From Sympetrum striolatum (lineage: Eukaryota; Arthropoda; Insecta; Odonata; Libellulidae): a DNA stretch of 64,000 nucleotides. The stretch lies in NCBI GenBank assembly GCA_947579665.1, contig OX388350.1, positions 31,715,393 through 31,779,392 on the forward strand, read 5' to 3'. Positions 1 through 14,100 of this stretch are shown piece by piece. The position numbers and the translations under genes are program-made. Numbering within the stretch: the first letter of the stretch is position 1; every line of letters begins with the position of its first letter. Below the pieces are notes generated by a model, which searched no databases, was not told the origin of the DNA, and worked only from the letters and a program-made list of their open reading frames with translations.

Positions 1-1979
1 CTCACATCTATTCTCTATTTACCATCATGAAGGCAACAAGTGCTATGTGACTCAGGGTGTGATCATACGAATGGCTGAATCTCTTTGAATGGTTCAGTCT
101 TTAAGATGGCCGTGTCTAGTATGTTTCTTCAATTCAATTGATTCTTACATTCTTTACAAGCAGAATGACCTCTTCACTGACAGTAGTTCATATAGTGTGT
201 TTTAGTAGTAGTAGTGGTAGTATTGTTAAAAGTGCTTCGACAGCGTAGTTGATTTTGCACATTGGCTCCCACCGGGAATTGAAATCGGGACTGCTTTCAA
301 CAAAGGCAAACGCGTTGTCCACTGTTGTCCAGGTGTATTTTTTTGTCAATCATTAAGGAGATCTAGAGGGGTATTAAGTTACAAGATTTAACATCCACTA
401 ACAGTTTCTCTATCATGAAAAGGCTTAAAATTTATTAACATATTATTCTTTAACTGAGTATTTTTCTTAGGCTTTATTCCTCCTTTCGATTAAATTTTAA
501 CAGAGGGCCTTCTAGAGTGTGACCAAAGCACTTATTGTTGCCTCAAAAACATTGGTTGTATTCTGCATCAAATATTTTTTCATGCCAGATCATCCCCTGA
601 TATTTTTCTCTCATTGATAGAAAATGAGATATCTATTTAAGTTTTTATTTTCAATATGTGAGAATAAATGACTTTAGCTTTAATATGATCTTCTATGCTC
701 CGAAAATACTAACGTACATATAAGTATTAATGCTTCATCTTTATGTTTGACTTAAAATATGTTGGCAGATAACTGAAGGTTAATTCAGGGTAATGGTATA
801 CTTTTAAAATCTTTTTGCCCTTTAATATTTAGCTAATCAAATTAATTCGCATATTTTCAATTATGATTGGCCAATTTTTATTTAACATGAAGCTTCTACT
901 GCATATAAAAATTTTTCAATTTTGCCTATTTTTTTCTACTTTTGATGGCTTTTATGCTGTATATATTTATTTAATAAAAGTCTGAGTTTCTTGGACTTTT
1001 ATTGTTTATAATCTAAAGGGGCAGCCTTTATTTATTTTGCAAATGCATATCCATATTTTTCTTTGTTTGCAAGCTGGGCGAGGTTGAGTATATCTCTACG
1101 ACAGTAAGTAATTGTTAAATGTGGTATGTGTTTGTGAACTAAATATCATTGTCATTTGGATGTGCATGTGAACTAAAGAATTACTGCACGTGAAGTTTTG
1201 ATTCCAGGATGTGAGGAATATAAACTGTTATATTCATAAATGTTGAAAGCATTCTGTGTGAATTTTTAGAGAATTAGCTTTACCAGAGAATATTTTGTGA
1301 CTTTCTATGGAAATGATATCATATTGTTGAAAGGGGATAGTTTGCAATCTTTCCTCTTCTAGCAACAAGTTTATTATTGCAATATTACTGTTGAATTTTT
1401 TATATAAACAAGATGTATATTTCAGGCGTAGTCTGAAAAGTTTTGTTTTTTGAAATCATTTAGAAGATAGGTAATCTTCAAACTTGCAGCCATTTTGGAC
1501 CTGCAGTTGTTGTTTGACAATCAAATAAATATCTTTGCTGTTCGAAAACTTTTCCAACTACCTCTACATCATGTCATTTTCTTAATAGATAACTGTGAAA
1601 GACTAATTCTTACTATCAGAAATATTTCTATTCATTGTTGAATACATTCACTTAATGCCATTTTTAATCATGCTTTATTCATTTCTTGTTGACAGAGAAA
1701 CACTTTTCATCATTGTCATTACTCAATTTGCCAAGCAATACTTTTAGTGTTTAGCCATTCTACTAATGAGCGGTTTTGTTTAACTTATCAACATTTTTAA
1801 TCATGCCTTAACATTTTCATCTTTACCTGAGTCTTCTTTTTATAATATGAAGACAATTTTGAAATAAAATAGATGTTAGTGTGATTGTCTTCTTGGGTAT
1901 TTATCGTGAGGAATCTCAATATCTAAAAATGCCAATTTATTTCAACCCCTTAACTGTAATTTCTTGATCCTTTTTGCAG
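1..1979 (+). other. scrib: scrib intron (5' part cut by window edge)
   Basis: No exon recognised. It holds a degraded tRNA-derived SINE-like sequence near 231-333 and ends in a good polypyrimidine acceptor at 1979. Confidence 0.75.
231..333 (-). repeat. Degraded tRNA-derived SINE-like sequence
   Basis: On the minus strand a B-box-like GATTTCAATTCCCGG (plus 272-286) follows an A-box-like segment, with a conserved-looking GGTGGGAGCC just after it. A TAG/TAC trinucleotide tract at about 203-226 may be its tail. A related copy lies on the plus strand near 7480-7600. Confidence 0.45.
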
Positions 1980-2138
1980 GAGCTTACAATAATTAGGGAA
2001 GCTACCGAGAAACTAGGTATGCACATTAAAGGTGGCTTAAGAGGGCATAAAGGCAATCCTTTGGATCGCACTGATGAAGGAGTTTTCATATCTAAAGTCA
2101 ACTCAGGTGGTGCAGCTAAGAGAGATGGGAGATTGAAG
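1980..2138 (+). CDS. scrib: scrib exon: first half of PDZ4
   Basis: Acceptor TTTTTGCAG and donor GTGAGT bound 53 codons, phase 0 to 0. It begins ELTIIREATEKLG and contains the carboxylate-binding-loop region near LGMHIKGG, followed by DEGVFISKV. Human SCRIB PDZ4 has the equivalent LGISIRGG and DEGIFISKV. Confidence 0.95.
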
Positions 2139-5100
2139 GTGAGTGTGTGCTGTAATTTGTTATTGAGTGTGTTAATTTATCCTAAAATATCATGGTTTAG
2201 ATAATTATGTTCTTAGAATTAGCTGCTTGCTTATTCCATTACCAACCTTTGATATGTATCTTACTAATAGTAATGAAGTTGTAGAAGATGTGGCCTAACT
2301 TTTTGGAATATTTGTAATCATTGCAAAATTAATTTTTCTGCTAATATATTGAGAACATAGAGACCAAAAGCCTCCTAATTTCTGTTACTTTTTCTCTGTG
2401 TTTTTGTGTTTATGTGTGACCATGTCAAAAGGCTTAAACAACGAGGTAAACACTTTAGCCTCCTTGTAAATGGGAATCCAAAATGAATATTGAAGTATTC
2501 GAATTTTTAATGTTCGATGTTTAATTTTCTAAAATATTGAAAATTTCATAATAAGTAATATCAGATGCATATGCAGAGTCTCCTCTCTTTTTTTAAGCAA
2601 TTTTATTGAATTCATGCTAATTGTAAGTGAATTAGAAGTATAAAAAAGTCTCATAATAGTTTACCTTCAGCAGCAAATTGGCATAACACCACCCTAAATA
2701 TCTATTGTTATGAATAAATGTATGTACTAATTGTATTTATTAAATTGTGTCTCTTTTACAGGTGGGAATGCGTCTTTTAGAGGTTAATGGTAACTCCCTC
2801 CTTGGTGCTTCTCATCAGGAAGCTGTGAATGCCCTTAGAAGTTCAGGGAATGTGATTAAATTAGTTGTTTGTAAAGGTAATATTTCATATTTTTATTATT
2901 AAAGAAGCTACACAATATGCTTAGTATCGTGTATTTGGTATATTTGTCGATTAAATATAAAACTATTCATATGTTATAAAAGTAGTTTGTGAATCACTTT
3001 CAGTGAAGATAAAAATTATATCAAGCATAACTAAAAATGAGATGTATTAAAGGATTGAAATCATTAAGAGATCGTAATATCTTACTCCAGTCTATCCATT
3101 TCTAGTGCTACTTAATGTAATTTTCTATGAATTTGATGCAACTTATTTGCACTATCCTTTAAGTAAAAGGTTACTTGTGTATTTTAAACTTTAAACACTC
3201 TTCATGACATTTTAATTATGAATTGATATTATTATCATTATTTCATCCTTGAGTTAGCTTGTATGTAATTGTTACAAAAATATTTATATATCTCTATTCT
3301 CATATACTATTTTAATGTAATCATATCTGCTTGAAACTGTCTTTATTTTTGAGAACACTATCAGTTATTCATTCCATTTGTAAGACATTAATTAGAGCAG
3401 TATATGATAGAATTCTTTTTAATGAATGATTGAGGTTGTCCTTGATAAATTTAATGTTAAGGAAGTAAATAGTATCATAATTTTACTGTTGATCATACAT
3501 GTTAAATTTTACAATATTTTCAAATTTTAATGTATTTTGATTGATGTATTACTCATTCCAGGTTATGATAAGGCAGAGGTAGAGCAATTAATTGCTGAAG
3601 GTCGGCTAACTAGAGAAGCAAAGTCAGTATCCCAAAGTGTTTCAAGTCTTGATAGGGAAGATGATGACAATGCAGCAACCCTAAAGCAGGTAAGAAAGTA
3701 CTACTAAATTGTATTTAAATATACTTCAAATCTTTCACATCTTTTCTTACATGTAACAATTTAGACATTTTTGATTGGTTTTGTTTCTTATTCTTTACAA
3801 GTATTATTCATTGTATATCATAAGAATATGACTGGCACATGACATAAAACAATGTAACCAATCAAAAGCAGTTCAATTTTTGATATCCCAATAATTTTAG
3901 AAGAGATACAGCAAAAGAATGCAATCGGCATTCTTATATCTGATGTTAGTTTACCAGAAAGCAGTTAGAAAGGCAACATTCAGAAATAATAAAGTCTTAC
4001 AAAAATGCATACACTAGTGACTGTGTAGCTCAAAGAAACATTTCTTGGTTACCTGTGTAACAAATGTATTTATTTATTTCAATTTCATTCTAAATTCAAT
4101 TTGACTAATTACAACAAATTGAAACAGAATATATAAATATGATTATATCATATTATAAATATTAACAAGGAAATCATGGCAATTTAAAATGATGTATCAA
4201 ATGAACAATAAGAATAAACAAGCTAATGATTGAGTTATTCAGGGGATTTACTTTTTACCAAATACTGATGACATCTTTATGTTGATCAAGGAGCAAGAGA
4301 TGAAGCAGGAAATGGCTGAGTGGGAAAAAGAGGAAATGGACAGGCGGGCTAACACTGAAGCAAGTGCTACAACAGCTTCTGGAGCAGTGATACCATCAGA
4401 TGGAACTTTAGGAAAAGAAAAATCAACCCCTGAAAAGGTGATTTGAAATTTTTTATAATTAAAAAATCTTTGTTCTAAAAATGGTATTTCTTGTTATCTT
4501 AATCCAATGTCACTTTCTAATCCTCAAACTTCTCAATCAAAAGTTGAAAACCAAGCTATCATTTTTATTCAAACTATGCTTACGTATTAAATTTACTACT
4601 TACCGTATTTCCCGGCCTATAAGACGCACTTTTTTAACTCCAAATTATGCTCTAAAATCAGTCTGCGTCTTATGCACCAATGGTATACGGTATAACTCCG
4701 TCTTATAATAAGCAAGCCGATTCGCCGGTATAAATGCATACCAAAAAGTATTTTTTACCGTATCAGGCATTGAAAATGGTTCAGTTAATTACAAATTTCG
4801 ATAATAACACTTTTTTGATTAAGTAGTAAGGAATACAGTTTTAATATTTCGATGACAGAACTTTCTTTAAAAAAATTCCCAGATAAATCAGAAATGCATA
4901 CAATGTAGCATGTTTAGTTTAATCTCGCATGTGGTGCTGCTGCAAAACTTATACACATTGGGCCAACAGAGCTGTCATCCCTATGCTAATACATTGTATC
5001 TCTCGCGAGAGGTTTACGGGTACTCAACCTTACGTAACAAAGTAAGAGTTTTTTTTGTAAATTCTTACCTGAAAAATCAAGGTGCGTCTTATGCGCCGGT

Positions 5101-8100
5101 GTGTCTTATAGGGCAGGAAATACGGTACTTACCACATACATATTATTTTCATGGTATGTCCTGTAGCTGATTGAGTTCTGTTTTCATATTTCAACCTAAA
5201 TATGATAGAAACACTAATATGGACTTGATTTAAGTTATTTTGTACTTTTAATGAAAATAAATTCATATTTTCTGGCCGATTTGTTTATATTTTAGTGAAG
5301 CATGCATAATTTTGGTTTACTGGTGCATATATTAAAGTACCATAAGTAACAGTAGTGAAATATTTAAGAATTGATTTACTGAAATGATCCGTGTCTCTCA
5401 TATTGATGATGTTTTGGTTTTTAGGTTCTAGAAATAGTTCGTGTTGCTGAGTCACTAGCCAATATACAACCTAGTGGGCAGCCACAGCATGCTTTGTCTA
5501 TTCAGAATTCGGGTAATACAGCCGTCCTTCCTTCCACAACTGACCCTCAGTCACCTCCTCCAGTAGATGTCAAGACCACTACTGTTGTCATGAGCAAACA
5601 TACCCTGGCACCGCAGACTAGCACGGTAAGTTATTCTCTATTTTTTAATATTTTTATGCATTTTCTTGTTCCGCAAAGTTGTAAGATATTCTTTTGACCA
5701 ACATGTACTTTTTACTTTGTTTTACCATGGCTGTTTTTGACCAAGAATTTATTTTATAGTTGTTTTTTTATTTAACATTTGATGTGGTTCAATCATTGAT
5801 TTTTCTTATTGCTCCTAATTCATTTTTATTTTAGCAGGAAAATATTATTAGTGGATTTTAATGCTTGTAGTGGCATGAGCAAATCATTTTGCATTTTACA
5901 GAAGGTTCTTAGAGCCATTTCTTGTCGTTTGTATTTTTTGTCTTAATTTATTTTCTTGCATATTACATGGAGCCGATACACTGAATTTGAGGAAGATGTT
6001 AAAATAAACTTAGGATAGAATTGTCGGTGTAGTTTATAATTATTATGAAACCTAAATTAGCTCCAGTTGTATGCTGCATGACCCTAAAATATATTTTTCC
6101 AATAAAAGAAGAAAATGGAAGACTGTGATGTTACCTTTTCAGTGTATCTCTAATGCCTTGTTTTGAAACCTCCATGCATGTCAACTTATTCAAGGTATGG
6201 TATATTAACATACCTCTTTATTCATAGGTGTGAATGCCAATGACTGCATGTTAAAGCGGCATTTTACCTGATTATTTCGCAGCAGCTCTCTCATATTTAG
6301 CCATTTAAATATTCTGCTTTCATATACCTGTCATATAGCTAACCTGTGATATCAGTTCGTTCTTTTTCATGTTAGTTTCCTCATGAAGTATAGTTATTCA
6401 TTTCAGAGAATTAGGTTTATTGGAATTAGTTAATCACTTCCATTGATTCATACCATTTCATTTCTAGTTGCATCGTGTATTTCAGATGTTTTGTCTTCTT
6501 TGGAGGAGTGTGGGTCTTCATGTCATTCTGTACATATGTTTGAAATATACTTGTAGTGTTTTCCATAAATTATCAATACCGCAATTAGTTGCAGCCTGTA
6601 TTATATTTGAATTAAAACGAAAGGTATCATAACTACTCTCTATCTCAGACCATAAGTGGACGAAGAGAAACCCTGATTAACATTTTTCATGCCTTGATTA
6701 ATCGTTTTGTGTGTCAGTGATGGATTTATATCTAATAGAGATAATGCATTTTATTAAATAAACTGCACCTTATGTATAAGTGTAACAGCATATCCTTATG
6801 GATCTGTAATAGTATGATTATTATTATATATTGCATATGTCTGGTTAGCTGTTCTAGTGTCATTTTAAGTGTACAATAGGAATAGGTTGAAGCATGAAAA
6901 GCTCTACCATGTCTCCTGTTATTTACATTGTTATTTTCTGTTGTATTTTATCTTCATTTCAGCTTTTAAATTAAAATTATTTTCATGTGAATCAAATTGC
7001 TATTAAATACATTCTTTGCCTACTCATAAGACTTAATTGTTATCTGTTACACAACCAAAAAGATAAATCGCAAAATATTAATACCTCATTCATCATCATA
7101 GTAACTATTATGTAGTAGTAATCCTTTGCTGTTATGGGTAATGCTGGTGATCCTGTTATAAATAAGGGAAACTTCTGATGAAGTATACTTAATCAAGTTA
7201 GAAGCTTTCAAATCTGCCTTTTGGAAGGTCAGCAAACTTCACCTTCAGGTTTTCATCCATTTTTAAATCACCTGAAAGATAAATAAGCCAGATTTTGAAG
7301 TTTTGTATAAATTACTTGAAGCAATGAATTTATGAGTTACTTGTACAGGCAGTTTTGTCCAAGTGTATATTATCTCAAATTAGGATAATCTTTGACCTTA
7401 CAGTACCCAGTCATTGCTTTGAATGATAAGCTGCAGTTATGTTGTATTTCACTTTCGATATGCGATGCAATAGTACTTATAGGGCTCCCAGGTACCCTGC
7501 AGTGTACTTGCCAATGATGAAAGTGGCTCGAGGTTCAATTCCTGATAGGAGCTCATAAGTGTGAAATTATCTCGGATCGTAAAGCAATTTACCTATGAAA
7601 GGCTTAAATTTATCATGATTTAACTTGATGTCAAAGTGAATTGTGTACCACCTCATAATCATAACCAAATTCTCAGTGGCAATGATCTTATCTTACACTT
7701 CATGAGGTTGCTTGTTTCTCAAGTATTCAATGAAACTGAAGGGTTGACATCTTCATGTTAAAACATGCTGTACTCAAAGGCTATTCAGTAGGCAAGAGGC
7801 TCTGAAAGCCTTAGCTCAAATCAGCAGAAATTTTGAGAATAGAATGGTAGTATTTGGAAGAATTGAATGATCATTCTTCTTATTTGTTTTTCTTTTTAAT
7901 CAAGTAGCTCTTTTAAAGCACTGCCCTTCAATTTTGAAATCTGCTGTTTCTGATGAATTGATTTCATACTCATATGTGAGAATCAGTTCTCTTGCCGATA
8001 ACAGTAGCATTTGCAAATATATACATATATGGTTGGCTTTGGGGAGATTCGTAATCACATATTTCTAACCCATACATCATAACTAAGAACCAAGATTCCT

Positions 8101-11100
8101 AAATCTCTTTCAATCTGTTGCCAATTTCTTTTCATGTATAGTGCATTTTGATGAAAAATCCATCCTAATGTGAACAATAATTGTATAGAGTCTTACTTAT
8201 GCATATTCATCAAAGTTTTCTTGTTTTCATGTCAGTTTTTTATGATTTTCTATTCACCTTGTAAATATAATTAGTTCTCTCAGCCAGCAGTGTTATCTCA
8301 TTTTTCACTATTTTAGTGACTTATTATTACATTCAGTTGTTAAATCTGTAAATATCATAGGAATCTGAATGTGTATATATTAGTTTCTTAATTGTTACAA
8401 TTAAGATTTAGTATCAGAAATTAGTTGACTCAGTATAAATGTGTTTTAAGAGTTTATTTTACCCACACTTCTTTCACTTTGAAAAAGATAGTTACTAGCT
8501 AACAATTTACTCATGAACTTAAATAAGAAGTAGGTACAAACATCTTGAAGCTCTTTATTTTTGCAGGAGGCTAATTTATTTAGTTGGTTTATGGTTCATT
8601 TTAAGCTTCATACCACATTATATATACAGTTCCTAAAGCACATTTCATTTTTTAAAACTCATATTATTCCTATTTTGAAATAATCATTAGAGAAACATTC
8701 TTTGAAGCTCTTACTGTGGGCAATAATTCTAAACTGCACAGTATGAATGAATATTCTAAATAATTTCTGTATTATAAAAGGTTTGAAAGGGTAAATTCAT
8801 TTTATTTGGTGATTTTGATTTAGTTTTGAGTGGTTTATCAATGTAGTTCCTAACTTATAAAATACTGCACCATAAAAAATATACATTGTGTATTACAAAA
8901 TAATTTAAGTGCTAGTGATAAAGATGTGTTGCATTTAATTAGTGCCGAAATTTTGATGTAACACTTTAAGGATTGTTACAATTTCTTTTCTATAGCACTT
9001 GTACTGATTTTTTTACTATCAGTATTATGTATAGCTGTGACATAACATTGAGTCAAATTTTGTTTGGGATCTGATGGACTTTCAAGGCAAAAGAAATTTA
9101 TCTATTTTCATAAGCCACTCTGTTTAGAATTTAAACTCGCTATTGAAATCGTTGATAACTGGATCTTCAATTATCCTCCTGGTTTCTGTATGAACCATCT
9201 ATAAATCCTTATCAAATTTTTAGCCATTATCTCATTTTATTGGAATCCTTGGTAGGAAAATCTTTCTAAGAAATATTTATTCTTAACTACTATGCTTACT
9301 TTCAGTCCAAAAATTCATTTTATTCTTAATTGATAGGATATAACATATACTAACCACATTGTCATTTGTTTATGGGATATAAAGAAGCAATCATTTCCTT
9401 GCAATTTACTATCCCCTAAACCATAAGCTTTCTGGAAATCTGGTCCACTCTTCTCAACAGTTCAAATGTATTTATTCGTTTCATCAATTACTGTCGTCAT
9501 ATTCCATTTATTATTTGCTTTCCTTCGGATGTATTCAGCATGATATGTTATTGTTTGTGTCAATAAAAAATAAATGACAACTGGTTTGATGTCTTGCTTC
9601 AGTGGTTGCCTGTTATAAATCTGTAGTTCATATATTAATTGTTGCTCAGTGATTTACTTTACTGTTATATTTTGATGTTTAGATTTGTTTGATGCTTATT
9701 TTCAGTAATTTCTAGTTAGTTCATAATATCTCATTGAGTTTTATTCTTTAAGTTGTCTTTCATTTAGTTATATATCAAATCAGGCCATAATTTATTCTTT
9801 TATATGGTTTTAAATTTGCACAGTGTTGCCTATTTTGCTACCAATTATACTTTGTTTTTTACAAAATTGCTTGCCTAAATTCTGGTAAGGACTTTTTGGC
9901 TCTAGCCTTTTTTATATTGTGTTGCAATATTCTATCTTTGCGGAAGATTGTTGTACAGTTGTAAATTTCCAAAGGTTTAGAAAATAATTTTTTACATCTA
10001 AAATATAATTGCTTTTTTATACTGCTGATTATTTAATTATGCAGCAACACCCAGCTACAATGATAATTTTAAATGAAGATTGCTATCATAGAAGCTGGAT
10101 TATTTCTCAGAATTTGTTATAAATGAGATATTCCAGCAAATTTGTTTCCAAATTGTTTAGTTTGTGTTGCTCTTTAATTCAGCATCATTAATACATGTTT
10201 TAACTATTACATTTAATTCATTGTTTGACATTCCATTGGTGATTTTGAGAAATTCCTTTTTTATGGGTTTACTCAAATCTGTAATGCAAAGTATAGTTAG
10301 TCCTCAATATAATAACATCGACCCATTATATGTATAATTTAACTCATGTTTAATTTCAACAATAAATATTTATACTTTACTTAAATATTTGTTGATGTTT
10401 CCTTGTGGGATATTTTCCTAGTCATCTAAGGAGCCTGACAGAAAATCAGAATAAGAAGTAAATGTCTTGAATGAAATGGCCAAGTACATTTCTTACAAAA
10501 TGTATTAAAGTTTGTCAAGAATATTTGAAATGTCCAAGACCCAGTTGTAAATTTCAGCTCTTTTGTTGTTACATATTCTAATCATTGTCTACTGGCATCA
10601 TTGCTGTAGTTTGGAGATTCTAACCTGTCTATGCTCTTATTTCCTTATGGTATTCATTTCTCTCTCTTTTCAAAACATTCCCTACCATAAATTTATCAGT
10701 ATTGGCTTTTATTCTGTGCGATTTGAAACCAAATTCTGTCTCTCACCTAGGCAACAATATTGGCTTATCAGCAAATGTTTAAATTTTATATACTTTATAC
10801 CCAGCAAAAATCCTTTTGCTTTATCAAATATATAGGCAATGTATGCTTTAAATTTGAGGCTTTGCAGTAGGCAAATGTGTGTTTCATTTTGTTTTGAAGG
10901 AAGTTTTCCCAAGGTAGTTGTGTATTTTCAGGCCTTCTGAATTTGAAGTAAAATTAATTTCTCATGTCAGTTCCATCACTATGATATTTGTTAGATTTTG
11001 AGGTCATTAAATCAGTATTAATTGAGGACTGTCTATACTTAACAACATTCAAAATATCATTTGAAAATTAAGATTTTGTTGCATTTAATCACCAAAGTAT

Positions 11101-14100
11101 AAAAATCATAATATTTCCATACAGTACTACTGCAGTAACTGTATAATATCTCTGCAGTTGATTATATAATTAGTTGCTATATTTAAAATGATGTTGATAA
11201 GAAGTCATGCATTAAATTGTTTGAAATTCATGAAAGTTAAGTAGTTATATTGCTTGATACATTCTTTGTGGAAAACTTGAAAAAAATGGCTTCCAATTCA
11301 AGTTGCATCATTAATTCTTGTCTCTCTATTCATAGATTATTGTATTGAAAACTAAAGTTTCATTGTAGGGAGGTGGTGGCTCTCTGGTGCATTCTTTCCT
11401 TCTTTAATCAATTTCCACAAATAGGGGACTCCCAATTATCAATCTTGCAGATTAACTGCAGCAAAATCTACTGCTTGTCTGCTACTATCATATGATCTTT
11501 ATTAGTATTAAAATCTTAAAAAGTGTTAAACAGGGTAAATAAAAAAAAATTGGTTTGTTTAACTGATGCTGGATTAGATTATTGCTTCTTAGACTTCAAT
11601 AGTCTTTTCTATATTTCTGTTGAATAGTAAAGAATTAAAAAGCATCTGAAGATGATAGTCACACTAAAAAAGTGTGGTTGTTACAAGTTTTCTTTGTTAT
11701 TTTTCGTGATGCCACCAATTAATTTCAACTGAATGGCACCTTTTATTCACTTTTTATGAACTTCATGCAGGATAGCGTATTACTTACTAAACACGTTGAT
11801 TATTTCAGTCAAATTTACATGCTTCTTTTCCTATGTTTTTGCTCGACATTACCTTTTCTTAGACCTGGAGCCATTTGGTAACCTAAAGCTGTCTTTTATC
11901 TACAAAACTTTTGTTTGGCTTTGAATGAGATTTTTCTTGTTGAAATGGAATAGATGACAAGAATTTATATTTATTCTTAAAGTTATGATCCATGGTGTGA
12001 GTATCATTCCATCTGTTTCATGAGCTATTTTTCAATTACTCTAAGAATCGAAGGAAGAGAATGATCATATTATGGCTGATGCCAAAATATTATTTTATTT
12101 AACTAAATTGCAAACTACTTGTGTATTTGTTGTCCAAATGGCTTGATACTTAAGGTTTCAAAAAATTAAAAGCCTTTGAGGATTACAAGGCTAGGAAAAT
12201 CAGCTACCCACCTAAGTGCTTAGAATGCTTAATTATTGTATTATTTAATAGGAAGAAAATATTTACTACTTAATCTCTAGTTAAAGTCAGCATATTCTGA
12301 AGTTAGAAAAAAATCTTTTTGGAATTCAAAATGATCAAATTAGATAATTGGGAGTGTCCCTAAAAGCTTCAGCTTATAAAACTGCTGGATTATTGAAAGC
12401 ATAAATATACCATAGTATTTGGTATTTATTCTACTTAAGTAGGCACTGAAAGAAATACGTATTATTAGGGGAAATTTTCATATTATCAGCGTGATAGCCT
12501 CTAAACCAGAAAGCTACCACTATAAAAGAAAGTTGTCAAATGTTTCTGTGACCTGGGTCTTCCATACTGGAACAAGCGTGTGTTGTGTGTGTCCCTATTC
12601 CAGAGAGGCAGTGGACATTCTTCACCATCATCATCCCCAAGGTCCCCATCTTAACAGAAAGAAGAGAGGAGGAGTCCTCTTCCATAATTGGTTTGAAGAA
12701 GGGAGAGAAATTGTGCAGAAATGTTAAGGACTGAGAAGCAGGGTTATTTATATCTCATTTTGCAAAGATAGATCCAAAAGACAGTCAACTAAGGGAAGGT
12801 CCAAACACATCCCAACCATACTCCTTTTGAATTTTGTTTTTATTTTTCAATGTTTGTTTATTTATACTTGCCAACATCACTTTGTTACACATTCTTCCTG
12901 TTTGAATTCCCTTTAAGGTGTTGTTTTTCTTTCCTTCGCCATCGATCCTTTGCTAAGGTGGACTTCTTTGCAAGGCAGACATGAAGTTGGTAGTGTGTCA
13001 GTTGTGTAAGAAAGTTTTCCAGTGTATGATGGAGCTTTGTGTGGATGACAAGGATTTTTAAGACAAGAAGAACTCCCATTGAAAGATTAATTAGATGAAC
13101 TTCGTACATTTTTCAGATTTGTAATTTAAAACAAGTCTGAAATGTCAAAGAGAGGAATTTTAATCCTTATCTTCTTGTCAACGAAAGTTTGTTACTTTGT
13201 ATTCCAGTATAACCAAATAATGGTTACCATCATTTTATTTCATTTTCTGATCAATTACTCATTCTCTTCTACTATTTTTGTGGACATCTCTATGTCTAGA
13301 TTGACTTCATGGTGGAATCTGATTTGATTTTTTCTTTTTACTAAAAGAATCTCCATTGTTAAGGATGTATTCCTTCCACAGAGTGTTCAGATCCCTTTTA
13401 TCTGGGACTTACACAATTTCTGTTATTTGTATATTTATATATAGGCTCTAATAGGTTAGTTTTCATAATTCTTCTAAATGGATAAAATTAAAATGACTAA
13501 GATGAATTTTTGTTCTGGTAAGATTGCTTGGATGACATGAATCTAATTTTTTTATAAAGAATATCCAATGCCAACTCTTTAAGGAAGGTGTTTATATCAC
13601 TTAATTTGTCTTCAAGTGCCAAAATTCAGTGAAATTGTTTATTACAGAAATGCCCTTGATTAAAGCCAACCATAAACATTCCTGACTCGTGTTCTATTTT
13701 TTAATGTATGTTTGACGTGTATTTTTTTCACAAATTGGTGAAATTCACAAAAAACTTTTTTACAATATCTAAGAGATATCTTCACTAAATAATGTGTCTC
13801 CCATGTCTATTCTCAAAGTTGGTGGAAATTATATCACATTTACATGTAATTGTGTAAATGTTTCAACGTATACACCTTGAAAATTGAAGGATTCTTTGAG
13901 TTCTGTGATGTTATGATATGAAATTTTTTGCATATGATGTGGTGTCACACTGTTTAAAATGGCCATTTCTCAGAGTTTGTGTGAGTTAGTCCAAACATAG
14001 TAGAACAATGATAGTGAATTTTTTCCATATAGTTCCTAAGTGTTACTGGTCAGCACTTTTCTGTAAAATAGTCTTTACCGGTTGCATTGGCCACTTAAAG

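Noticed and set aside
12491..12727. 78-codon open frame overlapping the candidate alternative last exon
   Set aside because: It is in another frame from the scrib phase and gives a His/Arg-rich product without motifs.
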